Positions 32,467 to 41,521 of a stretch of DNA of 64,000 nt are shown piece by piece. How positions within the stretch are numbered: the stretch's first letter is position 1; every line of letters begins with the position of its first letter. The notes beneath the pieces are model-generated. The model was not told the DNA's origin, ran no database searches, and saw only the letters and a list, made by a program, of their open reading frames with translations. The DNA comes from Litsea cubeba. Lineage: Eukaryota; Streptophyta; Magnoliopsida; Laurales; Lauraceae. The stretch lies in the NCBI GenBank assembly GCA_012931725.1, contig CM022946.1, positions 136,077,390 through 136,141,389 on the forward strand, given 5' to 3'. A program made the translations under genes and the position numbers.

Positions 32467-33432
32467 TGTGTGGGGAAATTCCCAGAGCTACAGGATTAGG
32501 CTAATCACAGCCATCATACGGGGCTAAACATCCTCACGTGCCATCCGCATGCCATCCGCGTGCCATCCACGTGGCACCGGTCTCATCCCGGCTACCAGGG
32601 CAGAGGCCTTGGCCGACATCATACATCTCCAGGCCACAAGCGCCGAACTGGATCACCTCGGGCATCATCTCGGCAGAGAGTCCACATCGGCAAGGCCACC
32701 CCGGACGCTATCTCCGCAGATAACCCTACCTCGGCTAAAGCCACCTCGGCTGAAGAAGCCAGAACAGTGACCGAAGCGAGAAAGAACCTTCGCCTAGACC
32801 CCTCATCCCCCACGTCACCAGGCACGTGGAAGGATAGGGTCACGATCTAGTGGGACAGACACGACGTCCAGCCGCCCACTATCTTCGCCAGATCGCCACG
32901 TGGCAGCATCCAGCGGCTGAGGCCACATCAGGGCAAGGCCCGAGGGCAGATCCGCTGGTACTCCTACCGCCAAAGGCGCCCAACACAATCTGGCCCAACA
33001 AGACATGCATTTAATGCAATGTGGGCTGACCCGACTGGCATTTAATGCTGAGTGGGCCGGATTAGACCGCATTTATTACTTTGTGGGCTGATCATGACTA
33101 CCCAGTCAGATCATGGGACCCACACCCAGATATTCTCAGAAAGATACGATCCACTCCTCTATAAATAAACCCTCAAACACCATGCAAGGTACGCACATCC
33201 TATACACAGAGCCCTTACTCTGTCTCTCTTCCTCCTCTCCTTCCATTGTTCCAGTTCATACACTGACTTTGGCATCGGAGAGCCTTGCGCCGCTCAGGCC
33301 AGGGTCCTCTGACCGTTTGCTACTCCTTTTCAGGCTCTCGGACGGCATCCAGACATCTCAGACACCATCATCTTCACGGATAAGTCCTGTAAGGCACCTC
33401 CTTATTGTGGGTCATAATTTTCTGCACCTACA
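32467..33432 (+). repeat. 5' LTR of Tat-2 (966 bp) with four CACGTG boxes
   Basis: TGTGTGGGGAAAT...CACCTACA. CACGTG lies at 32535-32540, 32568-32573, 32823-32828 and 32897-32902; the TATA box TATAAATA is at 33158-33165. The motif GCATCGGAGAGCCTTGCGC is shared with Tat-1. Confidence 0.95.
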
Positions 33433-33452
33433 ATTGGCGCCGTCTGTGGGAA
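33433..33452 (+). other. Primer-binding site region of Tat-2
   Basis: ATTGGCGCCGTCTGTGGGAA directly after the 5' LTR, the same motif as in Tat-1. The tRNA was not determined. Confidence 0.75.
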
Positions 33453-33521
33453 AGAAATATCCCAGCCATCCAAACCTCTCGAAACCTTCCCAATCTTCCT
33501 AACCTCATCCTTTCAGAAGCC

Positions 33522-36500
33522 ATGCCTCCGAAAGCTAAGAAGGGCGTAGAATCTTCAGGAGCAGCGCTCGCGCTGCCACCACCGCCAACGGAAGTCCCTC
33601 CTCAGGGGCAGTCCCGCGCAGTGCAAGACACGACTCCAGCGGAAGTCCCTCCTCAGGGGCAGTCCCGCGTGGTGCAAGGGACGACTGCAGGCGAGGGCCG
33701 CCTGGGCTCCCAGCTCTTTGTCGAGATCCCTTTCCAAGAGGGAGTCGAAACCTCACTCTCAGCGGACGAGGCCCCGCCACCCGGACGCGATGAGCATCAG
33801 CATCAGCGTCCTCGGAAGGACAAAGCCGTGGCCGTGAGAGAAACGCGCCACGCTCAACCCCCCAAAGAGGCTCCCGAGGCTGCCCTCCTCCAGAAGCAAC
33901 TCCGGAAGCAAGAGCGGATGATTCGCAAGCTCCAGCAGCAGCTGAAGGCAGTGCAAACTGCCTCCTTGAGGGAGGTCTCTGAGCCCCAAGGGAAAAAGAA
34001 GGGCGCTCCCAGCAAGGCGACCCAGCCTCCTCGTGAGGACCTCAGACATCATCTGGACCAGAAACGGGGCCAGATTTGTGACGAAGGCTCGAGCAACAGC
34101 CGGAGTCACCATAGTCGCGATGGCCGAACTCATAGCCATCACAGTCCGAGCCGCCCCAAGCGAAAGTCCAGAGCTCAAACTCCAGAGGAGGACGACGAGC
34201 AGGAGTGGTTCGACAAACGTGTCAGGCGAGCTCTCCAGCACAACCTGGATATGCGGGACCAGAAGCAGCTCTGCGGTCACACTGATCTCGGGGGCTCTCC
34301 CTTCACAAAGGAGATCGAGCGCACCCCCTTGCCCAGGAAGTTCTCCGTCCCGCGATTCATCCCCTACGACGGACTGTCAGACCCGTCTGCACACCTCCGA
34401 CACTTCTCCCAGAAGATGTCTATCTGGGGAAATGAGGGCCACCTAAACTGTAAGATCTTCTCCTCCAGTTTGGGTGACCTCCCCCTGAAGTGGTTTTGCT
34501 CTCTCCCAGAGCAGTCAATTCCCAGTTGGAAGGAGCTCCAGCTCTCCTTCCTGAAGAAGTTCCAAGCATACACCGTCGTCCCCAAGAAGGAAGGGGACCT
34601 TATCGCCCTAAGAATGAAGCAGGGTGAAACTCTTGCCAAGTTCACCCACCGATTCTGGGCAATCTACAGCCAGATTGAGGGCGCAAGGGAGGGGATATCC
34701 ATCTACGCCTTCCAGCATGCCCTGATCCCCGGCAGCGATGTGCGGAAGGACTTGGCCGGGGACACTCCAGAGTCCATGTCAGAGTTAATGTCCCGGGTGA
34801 AGCGCTTCATCGCCCGGGAAGAAGACGAGATCCGAGCTAAGGATCGGGACGGGCATCCAGAGCCCGAACAGAAGAATAGCCAGCCTCGGCAAAGAGGCGG
34901 GAGGCCCTCCCAGAAGCAGGAGTCCAAGCGGGACTGGGCCTCCAGTTCGACGAAGCCTTCGTCGTCCAGGTCTGGGGGCAATTGGAAGCCCGGACCTCCC
35001 TCCAACGCCAGTCAGAGCGTCAATGTCGTCTTCAAGGAGCCGATATACCGCATCCTGGCGAAGATCAAATCCAAGCCGTTCTTCAAGTATCCCCCGCCCA
35101 TGAAGTACGAACCCAGCGAGGGCGCCCGGAGCAAGCTCCACTGCGCCTTCCATAAGGGCAACGGGCACAAGACTGAGGAATGCAGAACTTTGCAGTGGTA
35201 TCTGGAGAAGCTGGCCAAAGAGGGCCACATTCCAGAATTCATCAAGGAGGGTGATGCCGGCGGCAGCGAGGGCCGGGCCCACCAGAGCACGGCCCCGGCT
35301 CCAGACAGCGAGGACTCAGAGAAGATCATCAATGTGATCCATCTGGCATCCTCGGCTCCCGCTTCCTCGTCCCGGGGAAGCTCCCAAACCCGTGCCGAAG
35401 CCAGGCGGGCTTCGCACGAGAAAGAAGTGATGAAAGCCGACCTCGCCCCGGCATCCAAGAAAGCCCGCCGCGACAAACCAGCCATCTCGTTCTCGGATCG
35501 GGATTTAGAGGGGGTCCAAGTCCCTCACAACGACCCCCTGCTCCTCACCATGAAGTTGAGAGACTTCACCGTGAAGAGGATCCTCGTCGACTCCGGCAGT
35601 TCCTCCGAGGTCCTCTACTACGACTGCTTCAAACGGATGAAACTCTCCGAAGCAGACCTCACGGAGGTTCGTGCACCTCTCCTAGGGTTGTCCGCAACAC
35701 CAGTCTACCCCAAGGGTAGAATCACCTTGGAAACCCAAGTTGGCGGAGCCTCCGTGACAGCCGACTTTCTGGTTGTGGATGCCCCTTCCCCCTACAATGT
35801 CATTCTGGGTAGGACGTGGCTCCACAAGCTAGAGGCAGTTCCTTCTTCCTTCCACCAAAAGCTGAAATTCGTCCACGAGAACGAAGAAGGCAAGCTGGAG
35901 GTAGTCACAGTGAAGGGAGACCAGCAGCAGGCCAGGCAATGCGTGTTAGCCGCAGTTCCAGCAGTAAAGGAGCCAGAGCGCGTTAACCTGGCCGAATTCG
36001 AAAAGGGCCTCGATGAGATCGGCAGGGACCCTGAGAAGAAGAGCATCGAGGACCTAGCCGAGGTCAGGCTAGACCCGGCAGACCCAGACCGTTTCTTCCT
36101 GATCGGCACCCAGCTGTCGGACGAAGAAAGGGCCGAACTCTCTCGGTTCTTGATGCAGAATGTGGACGTCTTCGCTTGGAACCCAAGTGAGATGCCCGGG
36201 GTCGACCCTGAGGTCATGTGCCATAAGCTCAACGTCGACCCCGACCACAAGCCAGTGGTGCAGAAGGCCCGCAGAACCGGGCTGCAGCAGACAGACGCGG
36301 TCGTGGAAGAGGTCGACAACCTGCTAAAAGCAGGGGCCATCCGGGAAGTCCAGTACCCGGTATGGCTGGCCAACACGGTGGTCGTCAAGAAGAAAACTGG
36401 AAAGTGGAGGGTGTGCGTAGACTTCACCGACCTGAACAGGGCTTGCCCTAAGGACAGTTTCCCCCTCCCAAAGATCGACCAACTGATTGACGCCACCGCT

Positions 36501-39323
36501 GGTCATGACCGAATGAGCTTCCTCGACGCCTACCGCGGCTATCATCAGATCCCTCTCTATGGGCCCGACGAGGAGAAAACATCATTCATCACCCCCCGCG
36601 GCACTTACTGCTATAGAGTAATGCCCTTCGGGCTGAAGAACGCGGGGGCGACCTATCAGCGCCTCGTCACGAAAATGTTCCAGGCCCAGCTCGGCCAAAC
36701 GGTGGAGGTGTATATCGACGACATGGTCGTCAAATCTGTGCGCTCCAGCGACCACCTGGTAGATCTCGGCCAAGTCTTTGACATCCTTCGCGCCTACAAG
36801 CTCAAGCTCAACGCTTCCAAGTGCGCCTTCGGCGTAGCCTCTGGCAAGTTTCTCGGCAGCTTGGTGACGCGGAGGGGGATAGAGGCCAATCCAGACCAGA
36901 TCACCGCCATCCAGGACATCCAGAGTCCCTCCACCACAAAGGAAGTTCAAAAGCTTACGGGAATGGCCGCCGCACTCAATCGCTTCATCAGCCGCTCATC
37001 AGATAAGTGCAGGCCTTTTTTCCAGCTTTTGAGGAAAAATTTGAAGTTCCAATGGACCCCCGAGTGCGACCAGGCATTGGCCGCACTCAAAACTTATTTG
37101 ATGTCACCCCCACTACTCTCCACCCCGACTCGGGGGGAGATTCTGTATTTATACCTAGCGGTCTCGGATCACGCAGTGAGCTCCGTCCTCATCAGGGAGG
37201 ATGAGGGAGTTCAAAAGCCAATCTATTACACGAGCAAGACCCTGCTCGATGCCGAGACCAGGTACCTTCTGTTGGAGAAGCTTGCGTTGGCTCTTGTCAC
37301 CGCCTCCCGCAAGCTCTCCCATTATTTTCAATCCCACACTATTGTGGTGATCACGGAGCACCCACTCCGTTCCTTGTTCAAAAAAGCTGACTTTTCAGGG
37401 CGCATATCGAAGTGGGCAGTTGAATTGGGGCAGTATGACATACAGTACCGTCCCCGAACTGCAATCAAAGCCCAGATTCTGGCAGACTTCATAGTCGAAT
37501 TCGCCTGCCACAACCAGGCTCAGACCCAGCTCGGCACGGCACTGGGGGGCACAGGGCAAGAGCCAGCAGAAACAGAAGTCCAGCAGTCTCCCACCTCGGC
37601 ATGGAGGATCTTTGTCGACGGGTCGTCCACCTCCAAGAGAGCTGGCGCCGGCATAGTTCTCCAATCGCCAGAAGGACTGGTCATAGAGCAGGCTTTCACC
37701 CTCGACTTCAAAGCAACGAACAATGAGGCAGAGTACGAAGCACTGATTGCAGGGCTGAACAGCGCCCGAGTCCTCGGAGCCCAGCACCTGGAAATCTTCA
37801 GCGATTCTCAACTGGTAACTAGCCAGCTCGCTGGAGACTACCAGGCCAGGGACGACAGGATGGCGGCCTACTTAGCCCTGGCAAAAAAGCTACTCTCCCA
37901 ATTCCAGAAAGCCGAGGTCAGGCAGATCTCCCGAGATACCAACACGCACGCCGATGCGCTTGCGAACCTGGCCTCCGCTGTCGAAGCAGGAAAGAAGAGG
38001 ACCATCGAGGTCGGGTCAGTATCAAGGTCGAGTCTAGAACTCCAGTCATCTCGGCTTGTCCTCTGTGCTGACCTCGGCCCCAGCTGGATGGATCCAATCG
38101 TTGCCTACCTGAAGGATGACCAGCTCCCTGAGGACAAGATTGAAGCCCACAAGGTCAGGCTCAAGGCAGCCCGCTTTTGGCTCTCTCCAGAAGGCAAACT
38201 CTACAGGAAGTCCTTCACAGGCCCGTACCTCCAATGCGTCCACCCGTCCAAGGTGGACGACTTCCTGTACGAGATCCATGAAGGAATCTGCGGCAGCCAT
38301 ATAGGAGGCCGCTCATTGGCCTACAGGGCAATCAGCCAGGGTTACTGGTGGCCCTACATGCAGAAGGACGCCCAGGTCTACGCCAGAAAATGCGAGAAAT
38401 GCCAGAAGTTCTCCCACTCACTTCATCAGCCAGCACAGGATCTGAGCCCCCTCTCTAGTCCATGGCCCTTCGCTCAATGGGGCTTGGACATTGTGGGGCC
38501 TCTCCACCGAGCTCCAGGGAACAAAAGATGGCTGATAGTGGCTACGGACTACTTCACCAAGTGGATAGAGGCTGAGCCGTTGTCCTCCATCACCGACCGG
38601 GACTCCAGGAACTTCGTTTGGAAAAACATCCTTACGAGGTTCGGCATCCCCCGGACCCTAATTTCGGACAACGGGACTCAGTTCGATTCCAAATCCTTCA
38701 GAGATTTCTGCCAAGAACATGGCATCAGAAACCATTACTCCACCCCGGCATATCCACAGAGTAATGGTCAGGCGGAAGTCTCCAACAAAGTGATCCTGGA
38801 CGGCCTCAAGAAGCGACTGGACAAGGCAAAGGGCAGATGGACAGAAGAGCTTCCGAGCGTGCTGTGGGCGTACAGGACAACTCCAAGGAGGTCCACCTCG
38901 GCGACACCATTCTCTCTGGCCTACGGGATGGAGGCTGTCATTCCCCTAGAAATCGGCCTTCCTACCCTGAGGACAGAACTGGTCGACCAAGGTCGGAATG
39001 AAGCGAACCTGGCAATGGAGCTAGAGCTGGCGGACGAACGACGTGAAGCAGCAGCCCTGAGACTAACCGACTACCAGCAACGGTTAGCCAGGGCATACAA
39101 TCAGAATGTCAAGGAAAGAAGGTTCACCACGGGGGAGCTCGTTTTAAAGAAGACCCTGCCAGCTGACAGAGAACCAAATGAGGGGAAGCTTGCCCCGAAC
39201 TGGCACGGCCCGTTCAGAGTAGTTTCACTGGCAGGAAAGTCAGCCTACAAGCTCGAAGACTTGGATGGCAGGCCATTGCCGAGACCGTGGAATGCATCTC
39301 ATTTGAAGAAGTTTTATTTCTAA
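33522..39323 (+). CDS. Tat-2 gag-pol polyprotein (1,933 aa, open)
   Basis: Start MPPKAKKG at 33522 is chosen because it lies after the leader and matches Tat-1 (MAPRNKRG); the open frame begins 39 codons earlier. Order: basic and Pro-rich N-terminus, coiled coil (RKQERMIRKLQQQLK), gag core (FIPYDGLSDPSAHLRHF, PLKWFCSLP), a CAFHKGNGHKTEEC zinc-type motif, protease (ILVDSGSSSEV, near residue 690), reverse transcriptase (CVDFTDLNRACPKD, MPFGLKNAGATYQR, catalytic YIDDMVV near 1063), RNase H (SKTLLDAETRY), a second RNase H (FVDGSSTS, NNEAEYEAL, FSDSQLV, from about 1363), integrase zinc finger (KCEKCQKF) and core (WGLDIVGP, ISDNGTQF, SNGQAEVSNK: D, D, E present), and the C-terminus ending RPWNASHLKKFYF. 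All catalytic residues looked for are present, with no stop or shift. Expected to make virus-like particles in the cytoplasm and integrate in the nucleus. Confidence 0.96.
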   Translation: MPPKAKKGVESSGAALALPPPPTEVPPQGQSRAVQDTTPAEVPPQGQSRVVQGTTAGEGRLGSQLFVEIPFQEGVETSLSADEAPPPGRDEHQHQRPRKDKAVAVRETRHAQPPKEAPEAALLQKQLRKQERMIRKLQQQLKAVQTASLREVSEPQGKKKGAPSKATQPPREDLRHHLDQKRGQICDEGSSNSRSHHSRDGRTHSHHSPSRPKRKSRAQTPEEDDEQEWFDKRVRRALQHNLDMRDQKQLCGHTDLGGSPFTKEIERTPLPRKFSVPRFIPYDGLSDPSAHLRHFSQKMSIWGNEGHLNCKIFSSSLGDLPLKWFCSLPEQSIPSWKELQLSFLKKFQAYTVVPKKEGDLIALRMKQGETLAKFTHRFWAIYSQIEGAREGISIYAFQHALIPGSDVRKDLAGDTPESMSELMSRVKRFIAREEDEIRAKDRDGHPEPEQKNSQPRQRGGRPSQKQESKRDWASSSTKPSSSRSGGNWKPGPPSNASQSVNVVFKEPIYRILAKIKSKPFFKYPPPMKYEPSEGARSKLHCAFHKGNGHKTEECRTLQWYLEKLAKEGHIPEFIKEGDAGGSEGRAHQSTAPAPDSEDSEKIINVIHLASSAPASSSRGSSQTRAEARRASHEKEVMKADLAPASKKARRDKPAISFSDRDLEGVQVPHNDPLLLTMKLRDFTVKRILVDSGSSSEVLYYDCFKRMKLSEADLTEVRAPLLGLSATPVYPKGRITLETQVGGASVTADFLVVDAPSPYNVILGRTWLHKLEAVPSSFHQKLKFVHENEEGKLEVVTVKGDQQQARQCVLAAVPAVKEPERVNLAEFEKGLDEIGRDPEKKSIEDLAEVRLDPADPDRFFLIGTQLSDEERAELSRFLMQNVDVFAWNPSEMPGVDPEVMCHKLNVDPDHKPVVQKARRTGLQQTDAVVEEVDNLLKAGAIREVQYPVWLANTVVVKKKTGKWRVCVDFTDLNRACPKDSFPLPKIDQLIDATAGHDRMSFLDAYRGYHQIPLYGPDEEKTSFITPRGTYCYRVMPFGLKNAGATYQRLVTKMFQAQLGQTVEVYIDDMVVKSVRSSDHLVDLGQVFDILRAYKLKLNASKCAFGVASGKFLGSLVTRRGIEANPDQITAIQDIQSPSTTKEVQKLTGMAAALNRFISRSSDKCRPFFQLLRKNLKFQWTPECDQALAALKTYLMSPPLLSTPTRGEILYLYLAVSDHAVSSVLIREDEGVQKPIYYTSKTLLDAETRYLLLEKLALALVTASRKLSHYFQSHTIVVITEHPLRSLFKKADFSGRISKWAVELGQYDIQYRPRTAIKAQILADFIVEFACHNQAQTQLGTALGGTGQEPAETEVQQSPTSAWRIFVDGSSTSKRAGAGIVLQSPEGLVIEQAFTLDFKATNNEAEYEALIAGLNSARVLGAQHLEIFSDSQLVTSQLAGDYQARDDRMAAYLALAKKLLSQFQKAEVRQISRDTNTHADALANLASAVEAGKKRTIEVGSVSRSSLELQSSRLVLCADLGPSWMDPIVAYLKDDQLPEDKIEAHKVRLKAARFWLSPEGKLYRKSFTGPYLQCVHPSKVDDFLYEIHEGICGSHIGGRSLAYRAISQGYWWPYMQKDAQVYARKCEKCQKFSHSLHQPAQDLSPLSSPWPFAQWGLDIVGPLHRAPGNKRWLIVATDYFTKWIEAEPLSSITDRDSRNFVWKNILTRFGIPRTLISDNGTQFDSKSFRDFCQEHGIRNHYSTPAYPQSNGQAEVSNKVILDGLKKRLDKAKGRWTEELPSVLWAYRTTPRRSTSATPFSLAYGMEAVIPLEIGLPTLRTELVDQGRNEANLAMELELADERREAAALRLTDYQQRLARAYNQNVKERRFTTGELVLKKTLPADREPNEGKLAPNWHGPFRVVSLAGKSAYKLEDLDGRPLPRPWNASHLKKFYF

Positions 39324-39395
39324 AGATGTAACGAACTTCGGAATCAATAAAAAGCAGCTTTTGCCTTGTCATCAATCTCTCTGGTCGACTCCGGC

Positions 39396-40245
39396 GACAC
39401 AGGCTCCACGCCTTGGAAACGGCTTCGAGTTCATACACTCAGCCTTTCCTAAAATTCCGTGTCTCAGGGCACACAGGCTCCACGCCTTGGAAACGGCTTC
39501 GAGTTCATACACTCAGCCTTTCCTAAAATTCCGTGTCTCAGGGCACACAGGCTCCACGCCTTGGAAACGGCTTCGAGTTCATACACTCAGCCTTTCCTAA
39601 AATTCCGTGTCTCAGGGCACACAGGCTCCACGCCTTGGAAACGGCTTCGAGTTCATACACTCAGCCTTTCCTAAAATTCCGTGTCTCAGGGCACACAGGC
39701 TCCACGCCTTGGAAACGGCTTCGAGTTCATACACTCAGCCTTTCCTAAAATTCCGTGTCTCAGGGCACACAGGCTCCACGCCTTGGAAACGGCTTCGAGT
39801 TCATACACTCAGCCTTTCCTAAAATTCCGTGTCTCAGGGCACACAGGCTCCACGCCTTGGAAACGGCTTCGAGTTCATACACTCAGCCTTTCCTAAAATT
39901 CCGTGTCTCAGGGCACACAGGCTCCACGCCTTGGAAACGGCTTCGAGTTCATACACTCAGCCTTTCCTAAAATTCCGTGTCTCAGGGCACACAGGCTCCA
40001 CGCCTTGGAAACGGCTTCGAGTTCATACACTCAGCCTTTCCTAAAATTCCGTGTCTCAGGGCACACAGGCTCCACGCCTTGGAAACGGCTTCGAGTTCAT
40101 ACACTCAGCCTTTCCTAAAATTCCGTGTCTCAGGGCACACAGGCTCCACGCCTTGGAAACGGCTTCGAGGGCGCACAGGCTCTATGCCTTGAAAGAGAAT
40201 TGCAGTTCTTACACTCAGCCTTTCCTAAAGTCTGGGTTCATAAAC
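39396..40245 (+). repeat. 74-bp tandem array in the 3' region of Tat-2 (11 near-perfect units plus one degenerate)
   Basis: AGGCTCCACG recurs every 74 bp from 39401 to 40141. Units look identical except at the array edges; a twelfth, diverged unit starts about 40170 (GCGCACAGGCTCTATGCC). Each unit contains GGAAACGGCTTCGAG and CAGCCTTTCCTAAAATTCC. It lies 70 bp after the pol stop. The ladder of overlapping 71-codon frames here is an artefact of the period. Confidence 0.97.
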
Positions 40246-40518
40246 CCCTCAAGGAAGTCCGGCCAAGGACAGTTTTCTGGAGTCCGGGTTCATACACCCA
40301 TCAGGAGGCCATTGCCGAACTCGCTCCGCCGAGCTGAGACCAATGGAATGGGTCCATCTCGGCACAATGCATCTCGTCTCGGCCAAAGCCAGCCCTTTTG
40401 GCCAAAGTCAATGCCAGCACTCAAAAACACAAATCCAAGCATTCCAGAACAACGCAAAGAAAGGAGAAAAAGAACTCAAAAGCACTGTACACAGCTTGGG
40501 TAATCAGAAAGTGCATTT
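40246..40518. other. Tat-2 spacer after the tandem array
   Basis: No gene supported. Short partly repeated phrases (TCCGGGTTCATACACCC; CTCGGC..A) resemble array edges. Confidence 0.4.
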
Positions 40519-41096
40519 TCATTCATTGCAAACTGCTTCGTTACAAGAAATACATAACAGAAGGAAGAGTACAGCAAGGAGGATCGCAGTCCTCTGAAAA
40601 CAGAAAATGAAGCAGAAAATAAAATGACAGAGACTCTGATCTTCACTTGACTCTTCAGGCGTCACTGACTCTTCAGACAGAGGGCTCCTGGAGGTTCTGA
40701 GCGATCCCTGGACCCCGCTGGGCTCTGCAACACCCTCGGTGGCAGTAGGAGCGGCAGAGCTTGAAGAAGCCTCCCAGACCAGCGAGGCCCAATCCCGCCT
40801 GCCGTACGACGGACGCACAGGGCGGTGTCGGACGAGAAGGCGCCACCGTCCCCTCGCAGCGCGTCCTCACTCTGTCTGGCCAAGGGCCAGTGCCCATGGA
40901 CCCGCGTTCAGAGAGCGCGTGGCCCACGGGGAGTTCCTTCAGAGAGCGCGCAGGCCACGACAGCCTTCCCCCCTTGGGGACAGCCGTCCAACGGCGCAGG
41001 GTTCTTCCCCGGATCAAGTAATCTCAGGCACCTCTCAGACATGGTTCCTGTGTTCCTTCCTTCTCCCATGGCGAGCCTGTTCCCCCTATTTATAGG
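40519..41096 (-). other. Short second antisense unit in Tat-2 (hypothetical)
   Basis: Minus-strand TATA box CCTATAAATAGG at 41085-41096 with CACGTG at 41193-41198, about 97 bp upstream, the same layout as before the antisense extra genes. Downstream there are only short overlapping frames (41017-40673; 40818-40519 with a Ser/Glu-rich stretch SEESVTPEESSEDQ). It may be a collapsed copy of the antisense gene, keeping promoter and tail but losing the domains. No product is recognised. Confidence 0.35.
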
Positions 41097-41521
41097 ATGG
41101 AGGGAGGCTCAGACTCCAAAAGGAGTTATGGGGCGGAGTCTCCCATGCGCTGTTGGGAAGGCGCGACTATTGACCAGCGAACCCTACGGCGCCACGTGGA
41201 GACACCCGTCAGACTCCCTCGCCTGCCGCGCCACCATATTCATTGCTATTCAAGATCACCTAAGATACGGAGGATCAGCGCAAATACCAATGGAGATCAC
41301 CCAAGATACGGAGTATCAGCGCAAATATCAAAAAAGATCTTAAGGGATCACTCTACCGAGCTCAAGCGATCAAGAACTCAAGCTTAAAAGAGGAAAACAC
41401 GGGTATTTCAGAAAAACCTTCATTTGTATTAAAGTTTCAATCATTACATTGTCCAGCAGATACAAATTGAAGGAAATTACAAATTACAAAGCAAAAGAGC
41501 AAACATCCCGAAGTCCCGAGG

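Noticed and set aside
32538..32850. Overlapping ORFs in the Tat-2 LTR, repeated at 44287-44668
   Set aside because: LTR sequence upstream of the TATA box; no domain and no expected translation.
33535..38300. Many minus-strand ORFs opposite the Tat-2 gag-pol frame
   Set aside because: Shadows of a long GC-rich coding frame; none shows a domain, and the plus-strand frame explains the region.
39396..40245. Possible CRISPR array
   Set aside because: Units are contiguous and nearly identical throughout; there are no unique spacers, and this is a plant retrotransposon.
39459..40503. Ladder of overlapping ~71-codon ORFs
   Set aside because: They are the same 74-bp unit read in rotating frames; 74 is not a multiple of three, and the peptide resembles no protein.
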